Assembly: GCA_945643635.1 (NCBI GenBank)
Contig: CALZFC010000016.1
Location: forward strand, 1,890,501 to 1,954,500
Reading direction: 5' to 3'
DNA length: 64,000 bases
Source: Allodiplogaster sudhausi
Lineage: Eukaryota; Nematoda; Chromadorea; Rhabditida; Diplogasteridae
In this document: positions 39,339 through 51,660 of the stretch, piece after piece
Layout of the letters: each line of letters begins with the position of its first letter
How positions within the stretch are numbered: the first letter of the stretch is position 1
The notes under the pieces: generated by a model
Seen by the model: the letters and a program-made list of their open reading frames with translations, nothing else
Database searches by the model: none
Told to the model about the DNA's origin: nothing
Position numbers and translations under genes: made by a program

Positions 39339-40193
39339 ACTCCTCTCGTTCCCCTTCATATCTACTGTCTTGGGGCGGATTTCCCAGAGGCTGCTCCTCA
39401 GCCGCGCACATCCTCATCGGCTACTGAGACGGCGGAGGTGAACATGATGGAAAGAGCGAGAAGAAATAGAAAGAGAGAGAGAATGAGAGAGAGAGAAAGA
39501 GAGAGAGAGAGCTTCAGAGGGAGAGAGAGCTAGAGAGGAAAAGAGAGAGCTAGAGAGGGAGCTAGAGATGGAGAGAGAGATAGAGATGAAGAGAGAGTTA
39601 GAGAGAGATAAAGAAAATAGAGCGAGGGAAGATTGAGAGAAAGAGAGAGAATGTGAAGGAGGGAGAGCGAGAGAGACATAGGATGAGAGAGAGAGAGAAA
39701 GACAAGAAAGGATGAAACTGAAGACGCGCTGGTCGGTCGGTTCTTAGCATTGCGCTTCTTCATTGTGTGCGTCTACGTGTCTTTTCCTTGCTTCCCTTGG
39801 CTATTCACAATGCCTTGCACGAGTATCCATTCCGTTTCATACGGGGAAGTCCTTGAGATTTTCAGGGAGTTCATTAATCCCGGAAGTTTAGCAAAGTTTC
39901 ATTTTCTCTACAATTGGTTCTGCATCATTGTAATAGCCTAAGGCCCATTCAAGGCGTTTCCATAACCCTGGGCTGATGTGCTGTCATATAATTCACTTCG
40001 TAAAAGAAACACCTTTTCCCTTTATTTTCCTCAACATCGATTTTTCTATTTTATTGCATCTTCAAATTATAATCTACTTTTTCTGGCTCATAAATTATCA
40101 ATTTATTCCTGCTGTTCACGAATAAGATCTCAATATGCTATTTTATGTCTTTTCCAGTCCACTTTATCTCTCTCAATCTCTCTTCATCTCTTC

Positions 40194-40226
<33 letters not shown>

Positions 40227-40810
40227 ACACTCTTCCATCATTATTTCTGTTACGGCTCTCTTCAGTCTATCTGTACAAATTAGGATTCGACGATTTTGCA
40301 GCAGTAAAAGACATTTTAAGAAGCAGACGCTGAAATTATTCCCAGCTTACAATTAGGGCAAAGAGCATATATTGAAGTAATTGAATTTTCATCGTTCGAG
40401 AAAATTCAATGAAGGGGCAGAGGAAATAAACCTCGGAAGTTCAGCTCAAAGTTAGTTTTCCTTGGAATTTTCAATGTGCTGACCATGTCTAAAGTTGGCA
40501 GTTTTATTTTTTTTCCAAACTCGAAAAATGCACAATTTTATTCTACAAGAATTATGTGGATTGATAATTTACGGATGCACAAACATAAATTTGCTTTTTG
40601 CTGATTGTGAGACACAATTGTGCCATTTGGTGGACTCCACGAATATTCTAGGAAAAGCTGAAGTTTTTCTTATGTTCCGCCTTTCACATCCCACCCAAAT
40701 ACAAAGCGGAGAGAGAAATCGAAGATCTCGCAACCGACATTCAGCGGCTTTCTCCAGATGATTCAGGATGCAAAAGGACGAATTCGGCTGCAAGTTTTGG
40801 CTGCATTTAG
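39339..40810 (+). CDS. tentative two-exon gene end, unknown protein with a coiled-coil-like segment
   Basis: Exon 39339-39437 (acceptor tttttcgcag, donor GTGAAC) reads TPLVPLHIYCLGADFPEAAP and then RTSSSATETAE, phase 0 on both sides. A terminal exon at 40652-40810 (acceptor ttctag) reads EKLKFFLCSAFHIPPKYKAE, then REIEDLATDIQRLSPDDSG, and stops after AASFGCI (TAG 40808-40810). The second exon looks like protein because its frame has a heptad-like charged helix and is the only sensible one. The join is phase-consistent but other exons may lie between. No family recognised. Confidence 0.35.
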
Positions 40811-42114
40811 CAGCCTCTTTCGCACGGGCTGTTAACGAAGGCTTGAGCGAGATAAGGTCATGGCTATATTGGGGTGGGGCTATAAAGAGACAAAGAGAGA
40901 GAAAGAGAGAGAGAGAGAGACTGAGAGAGAGATGAAGAAAGAGAGAGTGAAAAGAGAGAGAAGGAGAGATGTCCAGATGGCAGCCTTTTCAAAGACTTTG
41001 CCACGGCACCCCCGCATCAGTGATCGTCTGCTTTTCAATGGTTCCTTCTCTTTCTCATTCATGTCTCTCTCTCTCTCTGTTCCTCTCTATCTCTCTCTCT
41101 CTCTGTTCCTCTCGATCACTCGCTAATCTTTCCTTGTCTCTCTCACTCTATCGTGCTCTTCTCTCTTCCGCTTTCTCCTTCTCCTTCTAGCGACTCATAG
41201 CTTCTCCACATTCGCCGTTCCGCTCTCCTTAATATCCCGACGTCATTTATTTAACAATCATGTTACTCGTGCAGTTCGTTCTCCACTCTGAGTCTCTCCC
41301 TTTCTCACCTCCCTCTTTCTGTCTTACATTCTCTCTCTCTCTCTATCTTCATTTACTTTCATTCTCTCTCTCTCTCCCCTCGACTCCTCATTGTCAATCC
41401 TGAATCTCATTTGGCACCACTAAAAGTCACACGTTCCTCGTGGACTTGTGAACCGAACATTTTTTTTGCTCTAGTTGTAGCGCTTTCATTACTTTTCACA
41501 TTCTCATCCTCGCTCTCCCTCTCTTTCTCTCTTTCTCTTTCTCTCTCCTTCACTCGGTCTCACTCCCTCTTTCTCAATCTATTTCATTTTCTTCCTCCAT
41601 CTCTCTCTCGGCTTCTCTTCTCCAATTCCATTCCACTTAACAAGTATTACAGCGACATCACAGAGATCAAAAAGACTTCCTTGTACTCATTACGAACGAA
41701 ATGATCCATGATCTTGCTTGAAGAAACTCCACTTGTTGTGGAGCGGCTATACAACTTGGCCATTTTAGTCAACAATACTTATGTTTTTCCCAACTCTCCT
41801 TTAAAAATATAACAAACATCATAGGCTTGCCTGATAACTTATTCGCATAATTCATCTTTTTTGCTCTCTTTTGTTCTCCGACTCTCTCACGCTTTCTCTC
41901 TCTCTCGCTCTCTCTCTCTCTCGCTCTCTCTCTCCCTTTCTCTCTCTTTCTCTCTCTCTCTCTCCTTCTCATTCTCAGGCACAAAGAGCAACGGACCTCC
42001 CCAAACGCCGAGGGCGCCTTTTTTCCTCGCTAGGCCTAGTACTAATTTATTCTCGTTAAGAGGGGTTATAGCGTCTGAAGACGAAAAAAGGAGGACGCCT
42101 GGAAATGTATGCAG

Positions 42115-42258
42115 ACAAGAAGACAGGAGTAGCCCACGTCAAAACTAGAAGAAGAAGAGGATGTGAGGTACCTTGGAATCGAATCGCTAGGTCTCTGATG
42201 GCCCACTTGGGAGGTGAGAGGGAAGAGAGACGGAGAGAGGACAGAGAGAGGGGTAGAA

Positions 42259-42307
<49 letters not shown>

Positions 42308-42515
42308 ACGGAAGAGAGTGACGGAGAAAAAGAGGACATTACCTTTCTCCCTACTCCTCTTCGCATATGTACCTGTAGCCACTCTCGCGAGCGACGCTAA
42401 GCGTGTGAAACTTTTATCTCGGAGGCTCTCCCATGAGGCTTTTCTTAACAAGGAGCTCCGAGAAGGAGCCTCTCTTTTTCGCAGAAACGCGGTAAAAGCT
42501 ACTGCTCATACCACG
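42115..42515 (+). CDS. tentative internal exons of an unknown basic protein
   Basis: Exon 42115-42213 (acceptor tgtatgcag, donor GTGAGA followed by GA repeat) reads KKTGVAHVKTRRRRGCE and then PWNRIARSLMAHLG. Exon 42379-42515 (acceptor ttcgcatatgtacctgtag, donor GTGAGT) reads TLASDAKRVKLLSRRLSHEA and then LNKELREGASLFRRN. The phases join (1/1). The second exon has one of the best donors in this region. The protein is strongly basic. No start, stop or family was found. Confidence 0.3.
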
Positions 42516-43651
42516 GTGAGTGCGCCTCCTTATGCATTTCATTACTTCGCCGAATAAATCGGAGATCACTTTTTCCTTGGATTTGCGCCCCATATGAAAA
42601 CAAATATCCTGTTTACAATATATAATACATCAAGAACAGGCGGTTTCCCTTGTCCATTGAACTGATTTATTAGCGCGCATAATAAACACGGCGTTGCTTG
42701 GCTCATAGAGTCTTCTTGGCGTCGTGATCTTTAGCGTGACAGCTTCAGTTTGTCTATTAATCCATTGAGACAACTTAGTGCATGTCAATTTACGTGACAT
42801 TCGGTGAACGCTTAAAATTGTTCTTGGCCTTGGACGTTCCGAGTAGGAACTCTTGTCATCAAATGATCAATGATCAGACTAGACAGCGTTCAACTTTGCT
42901 CGCGTTGGAACTTCTCTAGTAAAGGATAAGAGTGATGTCGGCCGGGTCTAGGTTGGCGCCGTGGAAGAGGAGAGGAGAAAGAAAGCGGGAATCGTGGAGA
43001 GTTTAATGGAGATAATCTATGCATGCAGATGTGACAAAACTTTTGTTCTAAATGTGTAAAGCAGATGGTAAGCTGTCTGTCTCTCTGTCTCTTCCTCTCT
43101 CTCTCTCTGCCTCTCTATCTCTCCATCCCTCTTCATATCTTCCTCTCTCGTTTCTCGTCCTTCTCTGTCTCTCTTACTCAATCGTTTGTTGCTTTCCTTC
43201 CTTGAAAAGAATGCTCTTTTAATATTCGTCTCGTTTTCTCTGGCATTCTCTTGGAAGTCATCCTATGCAAATAACTTGTTCTCTGTGCAGTCTACGACGA
43301 GAACTTTTACGCATATTTTATGTGTCGTGTTGCTCGGTGAAGATTTACGTGTTCGTGCGTTGTGCATTAGGCAGCTTAATCTCAGTCACTCACTTCATTA
43401 TATTCTTGTTCTCTTTCGGAGACTTCCTCAAATCGTGTTCTGCCGAGGAACTATTAATTATCGATTTTAAAAGTTCATCATGCATTCTTTATCCTTTATC
43501 ATATAACGCCTGATTATATATTTACTCTTCAACCATGGTCTTTTTTCCCTTTCAAGAGTGTCTCTTTCTAGTTCTACCAGCCACTCTCTATCCCTCTCCC
43601 CCCCCCGTCTCTGTCTCTCCCTCTCCTCCCCTCTCTGTATCTCTCTCTGTA

Positions 43652-43695
<44 letters not shown>

Positions 43696-43935
43696 TTTCT
43701 CTCATTCTTCTCCATCGCTATCTCTCCTTTCTCTCTCAATGATTGCTCCTCCTTTCTCATCCTTATTCGTTCAGCTGCCAGACAGTTTTGCAGACCTCAC
43801 TGAAGCCCTTCCTAGCGCTTATTTTATTATTATTCTTATACTTTATTGAAAGTTCACATGACGGGAATCCTCACTATCAATTGTACTCGTACTCTCTTCA
43901 TATAATTCTATCAAAATTGCTTTGTGCCCTCTCCG

Positions 43936-43971
<36 letters not shown>

Positions 43972-44757
43972 ACCCTCATAATCTTTCTCTCTCTCTCCCT
44001 CGATAAAATTGAACAGTGCTTTCCTCCAAAGTGCCCCGAAATCTCATTGGCGATATTAAAATGATGTGTGCGTATTCCGTGCCGCGCGTTCGCGTGTCCC
44101 TAACATGTGTATTTCTCTTTCGTTCCTTTCAGACCGTTGCCCGTCTACTCGAGAGAAGACTCTCGCCATTCATTCTCTTTCGTTCTCTTTCGCCTGAGTG
44201 GCTTCTTCTCTTTTCATCTTCCATCTCTCCACGTTGAATGATCTCATCAAGGCAAACAATCGCCGCCATTCGATGCCAAGGTTCACATTACTTTTTGCAA
44301 CTATTTTTACTTATTTGTTTTTATGTTTTCAAGGAATCGCAAGAATATTTTCAAGAATATTTTCACACTCTCTTAAATTTTTGTATGATTTCTCTTCTTT
44401 GTGACATTAATCTTTTCTGCCTGTTTATCGTGTGTCTGGGTTAAAAAGATGCTTGTCTGGAGATTCATTGATTAGCCACAGCATTTATTCGATCTCCAGA
44501 TCCTTCATGGGAATTGCTAATAAAGGCATAAAAAGGGTACATCCGCCTTTATTTCTTAGCCTCTCGCTCTCTCATTCCCTTTCCTGTGTGCTCGTTATTT
44601 CTTTTCTTCTCTTCCTTTTTATTTCCTAATTATGCATGTAAAAATGCTTCCGTAAATCCTGCATCCACTATGTGAGGGGAAATCTAAAGCATTGGCACGT
44701 TTAGCACTTTTTCCGCATTCCTTCCACAGCACATTGCTTTTCTTCACGCTTGCATTT

Positions 44758-44798
<41 letters not shown>

Positions 44799-45005
44799 GT
44801 CTCTATCTCTCTCTATCACTGTCTACCTTTTCTCTTCCACTATTCTTCTCTCTCTATCTATCACTTTCTACCTTTTCTCTGTCTCTAATTCGCTGCAGAA
44901 GAATCATTAGATTTTCTCTTCATGCTTCAAGTATACAAAGAATGGTGAACCCGATTCCTTTGGCAAAGTGCCAAGGAATGCCTTTCCAATTAGAGACGTT
45001 GCAGA

Positions 45006-45599
45006 CACACAGAAAACGATGTGACACGGGATGTCACAATAATGTACCGATTTTACACTGGTACAATAGTGTTCCACCCCATGTCACAATTAGCCGCGAA
45101 CAAAAAATGTGACATCTGAGCACCATTCGCTCCGCCCCTTCTCCCTCCCTCTTCATACATGCCTTGTATTATTGGATCACTTTAAACAAGATTATGGAAT
45201 AATCCTGAAAGCCAAAAAAAGTTTGGCAGCATGCTGACCATGAGAATGGTGTTAGGGTGCCAGACAGCAGAGTCAGCATCCGAAGCATAGTGCATGACGC
45301 CTTTCTTGTTTGCAATTTCGGCGAATTACCCCACCCATATCGGCACAACCTAGATTCGGCGGCCTTTTTCGACTGTATATTTATATTGTGCTTTGCGACA
45401 GAGATGGAGGAGCGAGCACGGCCCACAGTGGAACAATATCACATTTTTGGCTCTCGCAGCGGCTTGCCAACAAAATGTGACATCCTTGCCACCAAAATGT
45501 GACATCCGATGTCATAATTTTCGATGTGAGCTCCCGTGTCACAATTTTGGTTACAATTCTGGATGGAACAATAATTGTGAGTCACATTTTTTCTGTGTG
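45006..45599. mobile_element. non-autonomous DNA transposon with subterminal ATGTGACA motifs
   Basis: The termini are inverted: CACACAGAAAACGATGTGAC at the left and GTCACATTTTTTCTGTGTG at the right. Inside, near both ends, ATGTGACA or its complement recurs about eight times (for example near 45021, 45034, 45082, 45107, 45475, 45497, 45534). Clustered subterminal motifs of this kind are typical transposase-binding arrays in MITEs. No transposase frame is present. Confidence 0.6.
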
Positions 45600-46678
45600 G
45601 ACGTCAAATAGGCCGAGGGGGCGAAGAAAGATCAGAAAGAAGAGAGAATCACTAGAAAAAAAGGATGAAATGAAGGAAAGAGCGACAAGAAGAATGAGAA
45701 GAGCTAAAATGAAACTTTAGGCCTCTGCATTTAGTTAGCATGTTTTATAATTCATTGTGCATAAATAGTAATCAGAGCAATGGACATATGGAGTAGTTAG
45801 GTCAGCAGCATAATTTGAATAACTTCGTTATCTTGTAAGATATAACATTTTATGTAGATTCAAGTCCACAACGTACAGAAGAATATACAAAGACATAATA
45901 TATATTTCCAGAGATGGCATGTGGAAAACTCTCAATTGTTTTTTTTTGATATCCTTCTGCTTCTTCCAATCAAATCCATTTCTGGCTCGCTGTTCTCCCA
46001 TTCATCTCATTGCTTTTAATAGAATATCTCGTCGCCTTGCAAGAATAAATAAGTTACCTGGGAAAGGTCGCGAGCGGAGATTAGGCCGGAGATTAGCGAT
46101 TTCCTTGCGAGGGTGGAGAAGCCTGGCCGAGTCAGAATATAACAGTGTATGATTATGTTCTGTCCATTTGATTGAAAGATAGACAGAGCTAGAGAGGAGA
46201 AAGATAGAGAGAAAGAGATAGAGAGAGATAGAGAGAGAGTCCATCTCAGCCGTCCAATCATAAGCTGCACTCTGTAATTATTTCGCTCTATTAATGCGTC
46301 GCGCACAGATTCCTTGTTCTGGCCTTGATTAGATTATGGGAAAATTTAAATATAAATAATCATGCTCCTCCCCTTTGCACGTTCTCCTCCCCCACCCGGC
46401 TATACTTTGCTTTCCACTTCATTATATCCCAAATTGTATCACTTCCAAAGGTAGCCTGGTAACTGGTGCTTTTCCGAACGACAGCCATAATATATCCATT
46501 AGACTCGGCTTGTCGGTGCTTTTAGCAGTCAATGTTTTCCAGGAGCTCGTGTCAAGAATCAGCTGGAGCAGTAATCGTCGTCTTCCTTATCGATCTCTAC
46601 AGTATCTCGATACGATCTCCTCGCAACCGTAAACCCGTCGGTTCTCGGGTGCTACTGTAATCCGTGCATTGTCCCTGA

Positions 46679-47801
46679 ATGGCGGGGAGCGACGTGCCCG
46701 AGTGCGACAACTTCTCGCAGCAGCAGCCGCTCACGACGGCACAAATCGCGCAGCAGTCAGTTCCTCTTATAAGCCACGCCTCCTTTCTCGCGTAAAATGA
46801 GCTCGATTTTTTCAAAATTATTTTGTTTCAAAAACCTTTCATCCGCCGGTGGTTTTCGCATTGATCTATTATTTAAATTTGGAAATTGTTTGCCTTTTAT
46901 GGTTTTTTGGTCTATCCACTACTAAATGAAGGGACCTTTTTCCTCTTTCTCTCTGAATGTCAATGCAAATTGATTTGTTGAGCTTCAAATTACATTGTTC
47001 TTGCTACTCTCTTTACATCAATTATGTGCATTTGGCAGTGAAGGGGCAATCATAAACACAAGATGAAAGAGAGTGGCGAGGGAGGGTTCAAACAAGGGAG
47101 AAAAAACATACTAGAATGTCAAATGCATACAGATTCAATTAGTGTCCACATCACTCCCATATTTCCCATATTTCTTATGTGCATGTCTTTGTGCAAATGC
47201 CAAATTTGCGCACATCACTAACAGATCAGATGACGCAAAAGAAGCGAAACAGAGCAAGATTTTTTTTATTTACATGATTAAAAAAATAAATTCAAAAAAC
47301 CCGTATAAAATGGTTTTTTTTAACATATTAAACATGATGAGAAAGAGAAAATTTTTTCAGACACTTTATCCTCGTGGTCAACGGCTACCTCTCGCTCCTG
47401 TGCGTCCTCGGCGGGACTGTCGGCAATCTCTACGGCGTGCGCTCTATTCACTCCACCAACTTTGACAAGGTATATTAATTATTCCCGCCAAAACATTATT
47501 TGAAAATGTATTTCAAAAAATATAATGCTCTGCTACATAAATATACTCCACAACAAGCGGTATAGATTGTGCGTTGATGATTTCAGATATCGTACATATT
47601 ATCTAATATTTCTTGTCACGCTGCTTAAAAAGTGAACATTTCCAGAAATAAATAAGTCCAAAATACTCTGTGCATAGGCCGTGTAAGTGACTGTTATTCT
47701 CCTGTACCTATTTCAAGAAATACTCTCGAAATGCCATGAGCGTGAAAGTCAGAGTACGCGATTCTTTTTTTGCATTTTATACTTTTCTTCTGAATCACAC
47801 G

Positions 47802-47837
<36 letters not shown>

Positions 47838-48273
47838 TTCTCTCTCTATTTCTCATACATCATCTTTATCTTTTCTCATTCACTCCCCCCCCTCTCACAC
47901 ACACTCTTCTGTCTCAATGCGATTTGCTTCAAGCTTCGAAGAATCAAGTGGCATGATTGTTCGCTCTTACTTTGAAATTTGATAGTCTTCGCTTGACGCT
48001 TGATCCGACTGCTCTCGCTCTCTCTCGCACGCTCTCTCTCTCTCTCTCTTTCTCTCTCTCTGTCTCTGACGATCTCTATTCATCTCTTACCTCATCTCAA
48101 CGATGTGAGAACGTTTGATAGGGCAAAAACCAAGAAATAAAGAGCAATTTACGGAGGATGACGGCAGTTAACTACGGCTCAGCGAGCCCTTGGCACATGT
48201 TTCCGTGTTTCTGTAAGAGTGAACTAGCGAGGGATGAGAGGTGAGAGAGAGAGAGAAAAAAAAGAGTGAGAAA

Positions 48274-48325
<52 letters not shown>

Positions 48326-49435
48326 CCGGTACGGATAAAAGATGATGGTGAAAATTGAGAGGGTGAAGTATGTAAGGCTCGCGGACTGCAAAGAACTATT
48401 TCTTGACGTTAGAACGCTCTCTGCAGTCATTCCCAGAAGTAAAAGAAACCAAAAAATCTGTAGAAATTAATTTTGCTGCCAAGCAGAGGAAGAGGCGCTA
48501 GTGAAGAGAGTAGATTAAAATGATGATGAAGCAAAAGATAACGGGAAAGTGAGAGAGTAAAAGAGCAAAAGAGCAAAAGAGTGTGAAAAGAAAGAGGGGA
48601 AATATGGAAAGCAAAGAGAGAGAGAGAAAGGGTGAGAGAAAAATAGACGTCCCGATAAATAACAGAATGAAGTCTCGTACAATGGGAAATCGAGACTGAC
48701 ATGAGTGATAAATGAAGCACAGGAAAAGCGTGACAATGAAAAATAACAAGTATTTGACTGAAAGGCTGATGACTGTTATTTTGCCTCATATCAGGCTTGT
48801 GTTATTACTCTTGGATTTAACGATAAACAAAAAAATTAATAACGGATTATGAGAGCCAGAATGGATTCTATATGATAAAAGAGGAAAAACAAATCAATTT
48901 TCGGTACTGCACTACCGGAAATATATATTTTTGTACGTGCATTGTATTTTAGAATAATTTTATTATTCACCTCTTTTTAGCATTCATAAATGTTCAGGTG
49001 GTTTCTCAACACTTGCAACGTAGAAATACGAGAGCAATTTTGAAAAACTTGATTTGGAAGAGAGTTCCGTAAATTTGTCTGTCATGCGTTCGTATCTTGG
49101 AAAAATTATCTCTAGCTTTTTTTTTACATACAATTAATCAATTTTATGTAATCAGGTTGAAAAAGATAAATACTTATCGTTAGTGCCCTTCTCTCGTAAC
49201 TATCGCTGTAGTTATCTCGCCAATTCATTATTGCGAATAAATATGTAGTATCACTAAATCAATAAAAATAAGTGTGACAATTCTTAGAATCGCGGCGTTG
49301 TCTTGGCAGTTTCGGTGCTGGCACTCGCCTTCTGGGATACGGTGCTGCTTTGGTGCGCATTCTTCTACTACGTCATCAAGCAGGTCAGAGGCCGGAAATT
49401 AGCACTCCGTTAGCTATGTTTTGCTCTACGTATTC

Positions 49436-49466
<31 letters not shown>

Positions 49467-50628
49467 ATCTCGCTCTCATTCTCTCTCTCGCTCTCGCCGT
49501 CTTTATCTATCTCTCTCTATTTCTTTCTCTCTTTCTCTCCTTCTTTTTCACTCTCTCCATTCCTCTTTCTCTCTATTATCACTCTTCCTTTCCAGATCGT
49601 TCCAGCCAAGTCCGAGCTCGCGAACGAGCTCAACCTCATCACGCCATGCTTCCATGCCTTCAGCCAGATCGCCAACACTGCATCGGTCAGACCAAAGAGC
49701 TAATTTTGAAAGCTAAAATTTCCCGCCAAAACCTCGTTCGAACGGAGAGCAATGACGCAAGAGGAAAAGTATGTCGAATGTACATATTTACATAAACTCG
49801 AATCCCGGTAGAAGATGGCGGTAGGGAATCGTTGAGACCAGATATCTTCACTTGTCAAAGATGATAACGCCGTGAGGGTGAGAGAGTGGAGAGAGAAAAG
49901 GAGGGATTAAGCTGAAGAAAGAAGCAAGCAATAGCGGAGTTCAGGAAGAATTCGGAAGTAATATACATATGAGAAAAGGAACGTAAAGAAAGAGAGAAAG
50001 GGAGAGATTGAGAGAGAAAGAGAAAGAGAAAGAGAGAGAGAGAGAGAGATTGGGAGGGCAAAGCGTCAAAGTTCCCGGTTCTTGCGCTCAGACGGAGGGC
50101 ACTGACTTTGCACATCTTCTCCACAAAAATCTCCGCTTCACATGCACCCTCTCATCTCTTCGAATGAGATGAATGCTTTTTTTAGTCCGCTTCTCGCGAG
50201 CATACGGAAACTCTCACGATAAATAAAGACAATTTCTGGCTGATTTCCGGTGAAAAAAAATGAAAACGTTGTCCAAGTACATTATTCGAGACATTGGCTC
50301 TTATGAAAGCAAATGAGTATAATTTTAGAAAAGGGCAGAAAAAGAGCGAATCGATAACTTGTTCTTCTCCCTTGCAGATATGGCTCGTGGCAGCGATCAT
50401 GATTCAGCGATTTATGGCCGCACGCGATCCGTTCAGGAGCAGCAGGTATTCATGATGAAAACAATTCTCGTATTTAATGGAAAAAATATCGTGCGTCTCC
50501 GGTTTATCAAAATAGTCTGCAGGACCAGCGCTTTATAGACTTAACGCACCACGAAAACCACCAGCTAATGTAGGAATAGTTTTTTTTTCTTTTCCAGCAA
50601 ACATATAAATAAACAAATTAATAAATAA

Positions 50629-50703
<75 letters not shown>

Positions 50704-51624
50704 ATATGTTTACATATATATATAAAAAAATTTCACCAAACCTACTCTTAGAACTTTTGAATATTGATTTACATATACATATGTTGCGCGCACATCAATC
50801 CAACAGCGTGAGTTGCATTAGGATAAGCATCAAGGTCAGCTCCTTTAAGTAATCCATATAAATCCGGGATGATCTCTTCTCATTTCCTCAACTTTCCACT
50901 GTTCAGCCGCTCGGCCGCTCTCGTGCACTCGTTTCGCGAGCAGCAGGCACGTCGCGCCTCCTCCGTCACGTTCTTCGCGTGCGCCGCCGTCAACCGGCGA
51001 CTCCTGAGAATGCCGCTGTCTCTGTCGGCCTTCGCCGTCTTGATCAACGTAAGTTCGTCCAGTATAGCCGATTGGCAAGTGTCGCCCCTATCACGCGAAT
51101 GGTCAGGGTTCGCTATCGCCTCAAAGTAGCGCTTTTGCAGATCACGGCATTCTTCGAGATCCACACGAGCCCCTGCACGTACGTTACAGAAGACGGTTCA
51201 ACGCGCTACTACTACAAAGTGCGCATATGTAGTTCTTACTTAATTTATTTTAGTGTATTTATTCATTTGCAAAAAAATGAGTATATTTTTGTTCAGCGAC
51301 TTTTTTTTGGTACCGGTGGTTTAGCATTGTATTAAGAGGTTTTATGCGCGATCATTTTATGCACTGTGATAAATAGGCTTTTTTCGGTTTGAATGCAAAT
51401 ATATCATCTTTCTGCAACAATGTGGAATGTCTACATACATCGTTCGTCTTCCTTTCAGCTTTCACTCCCGCAATTCTCTTTCAGCTGGCCATCTCGGAGT
51501 TGCGGCGGAGCGAGACGTACAAAGCATTCCGCATTCTGTGCCGTATGCTGTTCACGACGGTCGGACCGATGCTGCTCATAATTGGTGAGTTCACTTTCTT
51601 AATGTCATAGAGAAAGAGAGGGAA

Positions 51625-51660
<36 letters not shown>

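Noticed and set aside
45919..46152. 77-codon plus-strand frame upstream of the GPCR-globin gene
   Set aside because: No family, no splice links and no start context; probably chance.
51459..51484. Earlier acceptor for GPCR exon 8 (adding FTPAILFQ)
   Set aside because: It would need a different upstream donor; the acceptor at 51484 keeps phase 0 and gives the ECL2-TM5 spacing expected of the family.
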